A DNA stretch of 64,000 bases from Kribbella amoyensis (GTDB lineage: Bacteria > Actinomycetota > Actinomycetes > Propionibacteriales > Kribbellaceae): NCBI RefSeq assembly GCF_007828865.1, contig NZ_VIVK01000001.1, positions 6,386,001 through 6,450,000 of the forward strand, given 5' to 3'. The position numbers and the translations under genes were made by a program. The notes under the pieces were generated by a model. The model was not told where the DNA came from, did not search any database, and worked only from the letters and a program-made list of their open reading frames with translations. Of the stretch, positions 49,684 through 58,650 are shown piece by piece (positions within the stretch are counted from its first letter, which is position 1; every line of letters begins with the position of its first letter).

Positions 49684-50805
49684 ATGACACGGGCGGAGGA
49701 AGAGGCGTACCGGGCCCGGGTCCGGGGGTGTCTGCTCGGTGGGGCGATCGGGGACGCGCTCGGCGGGCCGGTGGAGTTCCAGGACGCGCGGACGATCCTC
49801 GCCGCGCACCCGGACGGCGTCCGCAGCTACGTTGCCGGTGGCAACAACTGGCCGCCGGGGACGGTGACCGACGACACCCAGATGACGCTGTTCACGGTCG
49901 AGGGACTGATCCGGGCCGGCGTCCGGACCGACCGCGGCCTCGGCCTGACCGTGGCGGTGACGCACAGCGCGTACGACCGCTGGCTCGACACCCAGCTACT
50001 GCCCGGGCCGAGCGGCCACCGGAACGGCTGGCTGGCCGGCGAGCCGTGGCTGTACGCCCGGCGCGCTCCCGGGAACACCTGTCTCTCCGCGCTCACCGAG
50101 GCGCGGAAGGGCGGCGACCAGATCCCGCAGTACGGCGGGCAGGCGGCGAACGACTCGAAGGGGTGCGGGGGCGTGATGCGGGCCGCGCCGTTCGGGCTGC
50201 TGCCGGCCACGTGGGTGGACGCCGCGTGGGCGTTCGATGCCGCCGCCGAGTCCGCGGGGTACACGCACGGCCATCCGACCGGGAAGCTGGCGTCGGGCGT
50301 GCTCGCGGCCGTCGTCCACGCGATCTGCCAGGGTGCCGACCTGGACGCCGCACTCGACGCGACGGCCGCGCTGCTGCGGACCCACGACGGTCACGAGGAG
50401 ACGAGTACCGCCTTGGCTGCCGCACGTGAGCTCGCCGCTTCGGGAGCCGAGCCGGGCGTGGAGGCGGTCGAGCGGCTGGGCGGCGGGTGGATCGCGGAGG
50501 AGGCGCTGGCGATCGGTGTGTACGCCGCACTCGCCTACCCGGAGCCGGAGCGCTTCCTCGACGCGTTGGCGCTGGCGGTGACGCATTCGGGCGACAGTGA
50601 CTCCACCGGGTCGATCTGCGGGAACATCCTCGGCGCGTTGCACGGCGAGACGGCGCTGCCGCCCGCGCTCGTGTTCGGTGTCGAGGGACGCGGGGTGATC
50701 CTGCAGCTCGCCGACGACCTGGTCCTCGAAACCCTGCACCACCGCCAGCTCCACGGCGACTACGGTCCCCACACCGGGTGGGACCACCGCTACCCCGGCG
50801 GCTGA
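49684..50805 (+). CDS. ADP-ribosylglycohydrolase family protein
   Basis: A 373-residue protein of the DraG/ARH fold. The metal-binding motifs are present: the N-terminal GCLLGGAIGDALGGP, VTDDTQMTLFT with the Thr-Asp-Asp magnesium site, SKGCGGVMRAAPFGLL in the middle, and the C-terminal HSGDSDSTGSICGNILGA with the second magnesium site. Such enzymes remove ADP-ribose from proteins or small molecules. The start ATG has GGAGGG upstream. No ADP-ribosyltransferase gene was seen in the window. It is convergent with the flavoprotein oxidase gene. Confidence 0.92.
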   Translation: MTRAEEEAYRARVRGCLLGGAIGDALGGPVEFQDARTILAAHPDGVRSYVAGGNNWPPGTVTDDTQMTLFTVEGLIRAGVRTDRGLGLTVAVTHSAYDRWLDTQLLPGPSGHRNGWLAGEPWLYARRAPGNTCLSALTEARKGGDQIPQYGGQAANDSKGCGGVMRAAPFGLLPATWVDAAWAFDAAAESAGYTHGHPTGKLASGVLAAVVHAICQGADLDAALDATAALLRTHDGHEETSTALAAARELAASGAEPGVEAVERLGGGWIAEEALAIGVYAALAYPEPERFLDALALAVTHSGDSDSTGSICGNILGALHGETALPPALVFGVEGRGVILQLADDLVLETLHHRQLHGDYGPHTGWDHRYPGG

Positions 50806-50885
50806 TCGCGCTCACCGCACGGGGTGCCGAGGCGTCCGGCCCATCCCCCGAGGATCAGGCCCGGCGCCCCGGCTGGGTCACTCTC

Positions 50886-52487
50886 TCATTCCGCCGGTTC
50901 GATGGACAGCTGGTGGCGGAAGATGTTGCCGGGATCCCAGGCTTTCTTGACCTGCCGCAGCCGTGGGTAGTTCTCGCCGTAGTACAGGTCGTGCCACGGC
51001 ACCCCCGAGGTGTTGTACTTCGGATCGGCCAGGTCCACGTCCGGGTAGTTGATGTACGACCCGGCGTTGATCTCGTTCGGCACCGGCACGCCCCCGGTCT
51101 CGCGGTAGAGGTCCTGGTACAGCTTCCGCAGCCAGGTGAGGTGCTTGTCGTCCTCGGCCGGATCGTTCCAGCTGACCGCGGTCACCATCTTGGCGACCAC
51201 ATCACGCTGGACGTTCGCCGTGGCCGTCGGCGGCACCGTGTTCACCTTGCCGCCGTACGGGATCAGCAGCACCGAGGCCTCGGTCGCCGAGTAGGACGGG
51301 TCGGACAGGTGGGTGTAGATCGTGTCCAGCTGGGCGTCGGTGTACCCCTTGCGCAGGTAGCCGGCCTTGTACTTCGACCGGTTCGGGTCGGTGGTCTCGG
51401 CGATCGAGCGCTGGATCGTACGCTGCAGGAACGGCCCGACGCCCTGATCGATCAGCTGCGGCTTCGGGTCCACGCCCTCGGTCATCGCGGCGAGGAACGC
51501 CTTCATCAGCTTGTCCGCGTCCGGCACATCCGCGTCCAGCTGGGTCGACAGCAGGAAGCCGCCCGCCGACACGTGGGTGAGGATCAGCGGGCTGTACAAC
51601 GTCGCGTACGGCGAGTCCGGGGCGTTGTGCTGCTCGTAGAAGTCGAAGAAGTTCCGCAGGGTCCGGGTGAAGCCGGCCTTGGTGACCGTCTTCCAGTCGT
51701 AGGCGAGCACGTTGGACAGCAGCCGAGCAGGTGCCTTGGGCAACAACTTGGCCGGGTCCGAACCGCGGACCCCGGGCGTGCGCAGCAGGTACCGGGTGAT
51801 GACGCCGAAGTTCCCGCCGCCTCCACCGGTGTGCGCCCACCACAGATCGCTGTACCGGTTGTCGCGGGTCGCCACCACCGACCTGGCCCGGCCGCGGGCG
51901 TCGACGACGACCACCTCCACGCCGTACAGGTGGTCCACGACCGAGCCGTACTTGCGGGAGAGCGGACCGTACCCACCGCCGCTGAAGTGGCCGCCGACCC
52001 CGACGCCGAGGCAGCCGCCACCCGGGACGGTGACGCCCCAGCCGTAGAAGAGCGCCTTGTAGACGGTCTCCAGGGTCGCGCCGGCGCCGATCGAGAACGC
52101 GTTGTGCCGCTCGTCGAAGGTCACCTCGTCGTACTGCGACAGGTCGATCAGGACCTCGACGTCACTGTGGTCCACGAAGTCCTCGAAGCAGTGCCCGCCA
52201 CCACGGACCGCGATCCGCTTCCGGGTCCGGACGGCCTCCTGGACCGCGTCGACCGCGTCCTCGGCTGAACGGACCACGCGTGCGTACTCGGGCTTGGCGA
52301 CGAAGCGCCGGTTGGTCCCGCGCTGGACGAGGTCCTGGAAGCGCGCGTCCCCGGGACCGATCCGGTCCTTGCTCCCTGACGCAACGGTGGTCGCCGCGGC
52401 CTGGGCGGTCCCGGGTGCGGCGGCCAGGGCTCCGGCGGCGGCGGTCCCGGCCAGGAGGCCACGGCGGCTGACGATCGGCATCTGCAT
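50886..52487 (-). CDS. Secreted FAD-linked oxidase of the berberine-bridge type (1)
   Basis: A 533-residue protein with a Tat-like signal (VSRRGLLAGTAAAGALAAA). The PP-loop FAD domain has the flavin-linked histidine in RGGGHCFEDF and a cysteine in GGGCLGVGVGGHFSGGGYG, at the position used for a second covalent bond, so a bicovalent FAD is likely. The C-terminal BBE motif region includes SYINYPDVDL and LYYGENYPRLRQVK. These enzymes oxidise alcohols, sugars or natural products outside the cell. The substrate is unknown. A similar gene lies at 55171. Confidence 0.9.
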   Translation of the reverse strand: MQMPIVSRRGLLAGTAAAGALAAAPGTAQAAATTVASGSKDRIGPGDARFQDLVQRGTNRRFVAKPEYARVVRSAEDAVDAVQEAVRTRKRIAVRGGGHCFEDFVDHSDVEVLIDLSQYDEVTFDERHNAFSIGAGATLETVYKALFYGWGVTVPGGGCLGVGVGGHFSGGGYGPLSRKYGSVVDHLYGVEVVVVDARGRARSVVATRDNRYSDLWWAHTGGGGGNFGVITRYLLRTPGVRGSDPAKLLPKAPARLLSNVLAYDWKTVTKAGFTRTLRNFFDFYEQHNAPDSPYATLYSPLILTHVSAGGFLLSTQLDADVPDADKLMKAFLAAMTEGVDPKPQLIDQGVGPFLQRTIQRSIAETTDPNRSKYKAGYLRKGYTDAQLDTIYTHLSDPSYSATEASVLLIPYGGKVNTVPPTATANVQRDVVAKMVTAVSWNDPAEDDKHLTWLRKLYQDLYRETGGVPVPNEINAGSYINYPDVDLADPKYNTSGVPWHDLYYGENYPRLRQVKKAWDPGNIFRHQLSIEPAE

Positions 52488-52568
52488 CTCCCCACGAAGT
52501 CGAGTTCCTGAGGCTAGTCAGCCGACGGGGGTCACCGCGTCACCCTGCAGAGTGAATCCCGGTGTCAC

Positions 52569-53276
52569 TCAACCGAGGTACAACCGGGTCAGCGGTTCGC
52601 CCAGCAGTACGCCCGCGACGGCCCCGGCGAGCATGAACGGACCGAACGGGAACATCTCCTTGCGCCGGAACACCTTGGCCGCGGTCAACGCGATCCCGAG
52701 CACCGCGCCGAGCAGGAACCCGCCGTACAGACCGGCGATCAGCTCACCCCAGCCGAGCCACCCGAGAGCGAGGCCGAGCAACCCCGACAACCGGACGTCG
52801 CCGAACCCGACACCCCGCGGAATCACGAACCACAGCAGGTAGAACACCCCGAACCCGACCGCTCCGGCGATCGCGGCCCGGCCGAGTGAACCCCACTCCC
52901 CCGAGACGGCCGCGCCGACCACCAATCCGGCACCGACAGCGAAGTACGTCGGCCAGATGATGGCGGACGGCAGGTACTTGGTCCGGGCGTCGATGTAGCC
53001 GAGGATCGCGCCCGAGACGGTCAGCAGCCACCAGGCCGCCAGTCCCGGCGAGAAGCCCAATTGCCAGCCGATCAGCGCCCCCGCGATCGCGGCCAGCCCG
53101 GTGCACCACCACGCCGCTCGCCGAGTCGCGAGCTCGGCGTACGGCGTCTTGGTCTGGCCCTCCTCGAGCACGGGCTCGGGAATCCGGCGCAGCACCCACG
53201 GAGCGAGGACGAACGCCGCCGCCCCGCAGAGCACCAGGCCGATGCCCCCGGCCACCACGTCACTCGCACCCGACAC
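52569..53276 (-). CDS. Prepilin peptidase, A24 family
   Basis: A 235-residue membrane aspartic protease with about seven helices. The two catalytic aspartates are in GYIDARTKYLPSA and GFGDVRLSGLLG (the GxGD motif). It lacks the N-terminal cysteine-rich methylase domain of full PilD, as in many actinobacterial versions. Such enzymes cleave pre-pilins of type IV/Tad pili, but no pilus genes are in the window. The GTG start follows TAGGCT by 8 bases. Confidence 0.9.
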   Translation of the reverse strand: MSGASDVVAGGIGLVLCGAAAFVLAPWVLRRIPEPVLEEGQTKTPYAELATRRAAWWCTGLAAIAGALIGWQLGFSPGLAAWWLLTVSGAILGYIDARTKYLPSAIIWPTYFAVGAGLVVGAAVSGEWGSLGRAAIAGAVGFGVFYLLWFVIPRGVGFGDVRLSGLLGLALGWLGWGELIAGLYGGFLLGAVLGIALTAAKVFRRKEMFPFGPFMLAGAVAGVLLGEPLTRLYLG

Positions 53277-53330
53277 GATCCCGCAGCCTAGACGATTCGA
53301 GCGGCCGGTACCGGACCCCTGTGGACAACC

Positions 53331-54371
53331 TCAGCGACGAGCACGACGCAGCTTGACCCGGGCGATCAGGGCGGCGCCGAGTCCGAGCAACAGCAGCCCA
53401 CCGACGAGGACGCCGATCGTGCTCCAGAGGCCGTCGTTGCGGGTGACGTAGGTGATCCGCTGGTACTCGTCGTTCGACGGTGCCTGGGCGAAGAGGAAGT
53501 CGTTCGTGATCCGCGACGGTTCCGAGTACTTCACCGAGTACGCGGTAAGGAACGAGGTGGATCCGCCGAGCTCGGCGAGCGACGAGTTGCCGACCTTGCC
53601 GGCGAACAGCAGCTCGGGCTGGACCGCGGGATCAGGGAGCTCACTCGCGTCCACCCGGTACGGCGCAGCGACGTACACGGTGACCGTCTGCGCCGTGGAC
53701 GCGCCCTTGCTCAGCCGCATCGGGTACACGATCTTCGTGGACGGGAACGACAACCGCAGCGGCGGGGTCGCGCCCGACATCGTGCCACTCGCCTCCTTCG
53801 GCGCCAGCTTGACCGCGACGATCTCCCACTTCTCGGAGAGGTACGGCGTGAGGTTCTCCGCGAGCCCGGCCGGGACCACGTACCCGTTGGTGCGCAGCCA
53901 GTCGGTCACGGCCGTCGCGCTGGTCCCACCGAGCCGGGCCACCTCGAACGGGCCGAGCACCATCTGCCCGCGTACGTCGACCCCGGCGTACACCTTGGGC
54001 GGTGCGCCGGCCCCGTCCCCGCTGCCCAGGATGCCGAGGTCGCGGAACGGCCAGTACGTCTTGCGCTCGACCACCTTCGGCCGGGTCAGCGAGACCAGCC
54101 GGTCGAACGTGCGCTCCTGGCCCAGCGTCACCTCGGAGGCCGCCGGGACCGGCATGATCCAGGCCGCCTTCTTCGACGAACCCCGGATCGCCATCGACAG
54201 CACGATCTCCTCGGTCCGTCCGTCGAACCGGACCAGCGCGTTCTCGCCCTGCGCCCGGGCCCGCGATCCGGCGTCGGGCAGGTAGCCCCCGCACGCGCAG
54301 GCCCAGGCGGGACTCACCGCGGGCAGCAGTGCGATCAGCAGCAACGCGACGATTCCGCGGATCCACTTCAC
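53331..54371 (-). CDS. DUF2330 domain membrane protein
   Basis: A 346-residue protein with a signal peptide (IRGIVALLLIALLPAVSPAWA), the motif ACACGGYLPDAG just after cleavage, a beta-rich DUF2330 domain (ALVRFDGRTEEIVLSMAI, WIMPVPAASEVTLG) and a C-terminal transmembrane helix (STIGVLVGGLLLLGLGAALI). Function unknown. The GTG start overlaps the stop of the upstream gene (GTGA), so the two are translated together. Confidence 0.82.
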   Translation of the reverse strand: MKWIRGIVALLLIALLPAVSPAWACACGGYLPDAGSRARAQGENALVRFDGRTEEIVLSMAIRGSSKKAAWIMPVPAASEVTLGQERTFDRLVSLTRPKVVERKTYWPFRDLGILGSGDGAGAPPKVYAGVDVRGQMVLGPFEVARLGGTSATAVTDWLRTNGYVVPAGLAENLTPYLSEKWEIVAVKLAPKEASGTMSGATPPLRLSFPSTKIVYPMRLSKGASTAQTVTVYVAAPYRVDASELPDPAVQPELLFAGKVGNSSLAELGGSTSFLTAYSVKYSEPSRITNDFLFAQAPSNDEYQRITYVTRNDGLWSTIGVLVGGLLLLGLGAALIARVKLRRARR

Positions 54372-55144
54372 GGACGGACTCCCGTCGGCAGCTCGACAGC
54401 GAGGTCGTCGACCCACTCGGCAACCAGCTTGGCGGCAAGCTCGTCCGGGTCGCCCGTCGGCCAGTCCTTCCGGATCGTGGCCCACTCGTCCGGGAGCTTG
54501 CGCACGTACTCCTGCCAGCGCGAGCGCAACCAGACCCGCGCCGCGATCGCCACGACCGGGCGCAGCAGCCCGCGACCCTGGACCCGCAGCGTGAGCGTGA
54601 CGAGCCAGGTGCGATCGCTCTGCTCGGTGATCCGTACGGTGATCCCGCCTCGCGCCCGCCGGTGCTCGAGCGAGGCGACCACCTGCGGCTCGTCACCCCG
54701 ATGCGGGACGTCGTCCAGCCGGAGCAGACCGGATCCGGTGATCGGCCCGGCGAAGTACGGCACGTCCGCGGGCAGGCTCGCCTCCACCTCGACCGAGGCG
54801 GACAGCGGGTCCCGGGGCCTGTCGACCGCGATCGTGCCGCCGACACTCTCCTGCTGGAACCGCACCGAGAACAGGTCGCCGGCATCCGCCAGCAGATCCA
54901 GCCCGAGCGGCTTCGGGTCCGGCTCGTCCTCGGTCGGCTTCAGCACGACCGTGTACCGCGCCCCGACCTGCGGGTGCGCGCCGACGTCGTTGCGCAGTCC
55001 CTCGATCCGGCGCCCGTCGTACTCCAGGAACCGGTCGGCGCCGAAGCTGAGGGCGCGGATCCGGCGCAACAAGGCGGGCACGGTCGCGACCAGGACGCGG
55101 TGATCGACGGGCTCGACGGTCACGCTCGCGACGAGATTCGGCAT
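54368..55144 (-). CDS. Uncharacterised 258-residue protein coupled to DUF2330 gene
   Basis: No signal peptide or membrane segment is clear. The sequence is mixed alpha/beta with several strands (VLVATVPALLRRIRAL, RYTVVLKPTEDEP, TWLVTLTLRVQGRG), and could be a START/SRPBCC-like lipid-binding fold, but I cannot assign a family with confidence. It ends in a GTGA overlap with the DUF2330 gene, so its product may act with that membrane protein. Confidence 0.6.
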   Translation of the reverse strand: MPNLVASVTVEPVDHRVLVATVPALLRRIRALSFGADRFLEYDGRRIEGLRNDVGAHPQVGARYTVVLKPTEDEPDPKPLGLDLLADAGDLFSVRFQQESVGGTIAVDRPRDPLSASVEVEASLPADVPYFAGPITGSGLLRLDDVPHRGDEPQVVASLEHRRARGGITVRITEQSDRTWLVTLTLRVQGRGLLRPVVAIAARVWLRSRWQEYVRKLPDEWATIRKDWPTGDPDELAAKLVAEWVDDLAVELPTGVRP

Positions 55145-55170
55145 GCGCCGGATCGTACGGGGCGGGCAGT

Positions 55171-56643
55171 TCAGTTCAGCGTGTAGGAGGTGTGGAAGAA
55201 GTTCGCCGGGTCGTACTTCTGCTTGACCGCGTGCAGCCTGCCGAGGTTGGCGCCGTAGTACGAGTTCACCGAACGGCCCGCCTCAACGTAGTTCACGTAC
55301 CCGCCGGCCGAGGTCTTGGCGATCGCGCGGTGGCCGGAGCTGACGAAGTTCTGGGCCGCCCGCAGCGCCGCGGTCGACGGGGGCGTCGGCAGGCCCGCGT
55401 ACCACTGGACGACACCGAGCGCGGACCGCCACGGCCAGGCCGAACCGCCGGGCGGTTCCTTCGCGGCCTGACCCCCGAGCGGATCGAGGATCGCGGAGCC
55501 CGCGACCTTCGCGCGGGCGGCCGCCTTCACGACACCGATCAGCGCCGTACCGGTCGTCGCGTCGAGTGGGCCACGCAGGACGTCGGAGCCGGCGAGGAAT
55601 CCGGTCCGCGGACTCGTCGAGCCGCCGCCGAGGTACCGCACCGCCTCCATGTGGGTCTTCACGGTGACCGTTCGTCCGGTCGCCTTCGTCCCCGCGAGCG
55701 ACTCCAGCTGGGCAGCGGCGGCCGCGGCCGAGCCGGTGGTGGAGACGCCGACCGCGTGGATCGACAGGGTGCCGTTGCTCTCCGCGGTGACGTGCAGGTT
55801 GGCCCAGGCGGTGTACGGCGCTTCCTTGGCGAACCGCTGCCAGCCTTGGAGGACCGCGGCCGCCTTCGACTCGGGCCAGCTCAATCGGAAGAAGCCGAGC
55901 TTGCCGGCGCCGATGGTGGCCAGCCGGAACGACGTGACGATGCCGAGGTTGCCGCCTCCTCCCCCGCGCAACGCCCAGTACAGGTCGGCGTTCTGGGTCG
56001 GGCCGGCGGTACGGACCCCGCCGTCGGCGGTGACCACCTGCATCGACAGGATGCGGTCGCTGGTCAGCCCGTACGTCCGGGTGTGGATGCCCATCCCGCC
56101 ACCGAGCGCGAGTCCCGCGACGCCGACGGTCGGGCACGTCCCGGTCGGCAGGGAGCGCCCGTACCGGTCGAGCGCCACGTGGACGTCGTACAGCTTGGCG
56201 CCGGCGCCGATCTGGACCGCGTTGTTCGCGTACGTGATGCCGCGGAGCGCGGTGACGTCGATGACGAGGCCGTTCGCGATCGTGGACGCGCCGACGTACG
56301 AGTGGCCGCCGCTTCTCGGTACGCAGACCAGCTTGTTGTTCCGGGCGAAGACGATGGCCTCACGGACGTCGTTCACCGAGGCGGCCCGGACCACGCCGGC
56401 CGGGTTCACCGAGTCGAAGCGCGGGTTGAAGAGCTGGTGCGACGCGGCGTACCCGGTGTCGCCCGGGCGATACAGCGTGCCGTCGAGACCACGGGAGAAC
56501 CCGGCCCAATCCGGACCCGCCACAGCCAAGCTGCCGGCCGACGACTTGGTACTCGCGGGGTTGGTGGTGGAGCAGCCGGTGAGCGCGGTGGCGGCCAGTG
56601 CGCCACCGGCCTTCAGGACGGAACGGCGGTCAATGCGGCTCAC
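55171..56643 (-). CDS. Secreted lipoprotein-type FAD-linked oxidase of the berberine-bridge type (2)
   Basis: A 490-residue protein with a Tat-like motif (DRRSVLKAGG) and a lipobox-like ALTGC, so a Tat lipoprotein is likely. The FAD domain has the flavin-linked histidine in RSGGHSYVGAS and a cysteine in GTCPTVGVAGLALGGGMG, again matching bicovalent FAD. The C-terminal BBE element includes YVNYVEAGRSVNSYYGAN. I use GTG 56643 with GAGGAG 10 bases upstream; it lies inside the end of aroE. It is only moderately similar to the oxidase at 50886. Substrate unknown. Confidence 0.88.
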   Translation of the reverse strand: MSRIDRRSVLKAGGALAATALTGCSTTNPASTKSSAGSLAVAGPDWAGFSRGLDGTLYRPGDTGYAASHQLFNPRFDSVNPAGVVRAASVNDVREAIVFARNNKLVCVPRSGGHSYVGASTIANGLVIDVTALRGITYANNAVQIGAGAKLYDVHVALDRYGRSLPTGTCPTVGVAGLALGGGMGIHTRTYGLTSDRILSMQVVTADGGVRTAGPTQNADLYWALRGGGGGNLGIVTSFRLATIGAGKLGFFRLSWPESKAAAVLQGWQRFAKEAPYTAWANLHVTAESNGTLSIHAVGVSTTGSAAAAAAQLESLAGTKATGRTVTVKTHMEAVRYLGGGSTSPRTGFLAGSDVLRGPLDATTGTALIGVVKAAARAKVAGSAILDPLGGQAAKEPPGGSAWPWRSALGVVQWYAGLPTPPSTAALRAAQNFVSSGHRAIAKTSAGGYVNYVEAGRSVNSYYGANLGRLHAVKQKYDPANFFHTSYTLN

Positions 56644-57454
56644 GATCGACGAGCTCCTCACGCGCGGCGGACCTCATGGCCGCCAGAGGAGCAGGCGACC
56701 TACCCGTCATCATCTCCACCTGGAGAGTCGCCTGATGCACAAGCAGATCAAGGCCGTTCAACAGCTCTGTACCGATCCGGTGCGCCGCGATCGCGAGCTG
56801 CGTCGGCCACGGGTGGTACGCCACGTCGAACACGACCGGCGCGACCGCGGCGAAGTGCTCGGCCCACGGATCGACCGCACCACCCGGCACCGTGGAGACG
56901 CACAGGTCGAAGCCGCCGATCTGCTCGACCTGGCCGAAGTCCGCCACCGACGTCTTCAGGCCTAGCTCGGCCGCGAGATCGAGCAGTCGCTCCGCCTTCG
57001 CGACGGACCGGACCACCAGCGTGACCTCGCTGACCTGCATCCCGCGCAACGCGGCCAACGTGGACGCCGCCGTCGCGCCGCCGCCGAGGACGACCGCGCT
57101 CTCCGCCGCCGTGATCCCGCGCTCCGCGAACGCGGCAACCAGCCCCGGTACGTCGGTGTTGTGGACCGATCGGGAGCCGTCCGGCTCGAACAGCATCGTG
57201 TTCGCCGCACCGATCAGCTCGGCCACCGGGTCGACGGTGTCGGCCAGCTCCAACGCGACCCGCTTCAACGGCATCGTCAACGACAATCCGCGGACGTCGT
57301 CGCCGAGTGTGGCCAGGAAGTCGCGCAACTCGTCCTCGGCCACCTCGAACGCGTCGTACCGCCAGTCCAGCCCGAGCTCGGCGTACGCGGCGCGGTGCAT
57401 CACCGGGGACAGCGAGTGCGCGATCGGGCTGCCCAGCACGGCGCAGCGGGTCAT
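56630..57454 (-). CDS. aroE: Shikimate dehydrogenase
   Basis: A 274-residue NADP-dependent reductase of the shikimate pathway. Substrate-site motif HSLSPVMHRAAY is near the N-terminus, with the catalytic lysine in SLTMPLKRVALEL, the NTD segment in HNTDVPGLVAAF and the dinucleotide turn VVLGGGATAAST. ATG 57454 overlaps the mltG stop (TGATG). The end overlaps the start of the flavoprotein gene by 14 bases. Confidence 0.95.
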   Translation of the reverse strand: MTRCAVLGSPIAHSLSPVMHRAAYAELGLDWRYDAFEVAEDELRDFLATLGDDVRGLSLTMPLKRVALELADTVDPVAELIGAANTMLFEPDGSRSVHNTDVPGLVAAFAERGITAAESAVVLGGGATAASTLAALRGMQVSEVTLVVRSVAKAERLLDLAAELGLKTSVADFGQVEQIGGFDLCVSTVPGGAVDPWAEHFAAVAPVVFDVAYHPWPTQLAIAAHRIGTELLNGLDLLVHQATLQVEMMTGRSPAPLAAMRSAAREELVDREPH

Positions 57455-58650
57455 CAGCAGCGTCCCGGGTGCGCGGCGCACCACGCCTGCAGCTTCCTGA
57501 CGTTGGCCTGGTGCTCGTCGGCCGTCGACGCGAACGCCGTCTCGCCGGTGTCCAGGTCCACCAGGGTGAAGTACAGCCAGTTGCCCTGCGCCGGGGCCAG
57601 CGCGGCACGCAGCGTGTCCTTGCCGGGCGAGTTGATCGGCGTCGGCGGCAGACCGCGGTACTTGTACGTGTTGTACGGCGAGTCGATGTTGCGCTGCTCG
57701 TCGCTGGTGAACACGCCACCGTCCTTGCCGACCACGTAGTGCACGGTGGAGTCCATCTGCAGCCGCATCTTGCGCTGCATCCGGTTGTAGATCACCCGCG
57801 CGACCTTCGGGTAGTCCTCGGCCCGGTTCGTCTCGGCCGAGATGATGCTGGCCACGATCACCGCCTGGTACGGATCCAGGCCCTTGCCCTGCGCGACCTG
57901 CGGCAGCCTCAGCTCCGCCTGGGTCCTGGCGAACTGGCCGGTCATCAGCTTGAGGATCGTGTACGCGGTGGCGCCCTTCGGCACGTCGTAGGTGCCCGGG
58001 TACAGGAAGCCCTCCGGGTTGTTCTTCGCGTACGAGGGCAGGCCGAGCGACCACGGCTTGGCCAGCGCCGCCTCGGCCGCGCCGGACGGCAGCTTCAACG
58101 CCTTGGACGCCTGCAACTGCCGGACCACGTCGGCCTTCGTCGACCCGGACACGAACCCGATCCGCTGCACCAGCACCGACTTGGCCGGGTCCAGCATCAG
58201 CGCCAGCGCCGCCTTCGCCGACATCTCCTTGCGCAGGGTGTACGTCGCGGCCTGGATCGAGCGGCTCTTCGGCTCGTCCCGGGCGGCCCGCTCGAACGCC
58301 TTGGCGGACTTCACCACGCCCTTCTTCTCCAGCGTGTCCGCGATCGACTGCGAGCTCTGGCCCTTGCTGATCTCGACCGTGACCGCGGTGGTGCCGTCAC
58401 CGGTGAAGTCGGGCGCGGAGAACAACTGCTCCAGGTAGTCGCGGCCCTTGCCGTAGCCGATCACCAGGCCGGCCACCAGCGCCCCGACGACGAGCAGCGA
58501 GACCAGGCCGGCGAAACATCCCAGTCCGCGCCGCGCCCGCGCCTTCCGGCGGTTCGCCCGCCGTTCGGTCCGGCTGGCCGGCCGCAGGCCGAGGTGCGAA
58601 TTGAGGTCGTCGCCCTCGTCGATCTGGTCGTCCACCGATGTTCCGTTCAC
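57454..58650 (-). CDS. mltG: Endolytic murein transglycosylase MltG
   Basis: A 398-residue membrane enzyme that cleaves nascent glycan strands. A cytoplasmic basic N-terminus (about 1-45) leads to one transmembrane helix (FAGLVSLLVVGALVAGLVIGY). The YceG domain follows with ASIISAETNRAEDYPKVARV holding the catalytic glutamate, and the NIDSPYNTYKYRGLPPTPI signature. GTG 58650 overlaps the ruvX stop (GTGA). Confidence 0.95.
   Translation of the reverse strand: MNGTSVDDQIDEGDDLNSHLGLRPASRTERRANRRKARARRGLGCFAGLVSLLVVGALVAGLVIGYGKGRDYLEQLFSAPDFTGDGTTAVTVEISKGQSSQSIADTLEKKGVVKSAKAFERAARDEPKSRSIQAATYTLRKEMSAKAALALMLDPAKSVLVQRIGFVSGSTKADVVRQLQASKALKLPSGAAEAALAKPWSLGLPSYAKNNPEGFLYPGTYDVPKGATAYTILKLMTGQFARTQAELRLPQVAQGKGLDPYQAVIVASIISAETNRAEDYPKVARVIYNRMQRKMRLQMDSTVHYVVGKDGGVFTSDEQRNIDSPYNTYKYRGLPPTPINSPGKDTLRAALAPAQGNWLYFTLVDLDTGETAFASTADEHQANVRKLQAWCAAHPGRC

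Noticed and set aside
47332..50805. A 1157-codon open frame on the plus strand running antisense to aroB, aroK and aroC before the ADP-ribosylglycohydrolase
   Set aside because: Only the part from ATG 49684 is family-like and has a ribosome site. The rest is an antisense shadow of aro genes, common at this GC content.
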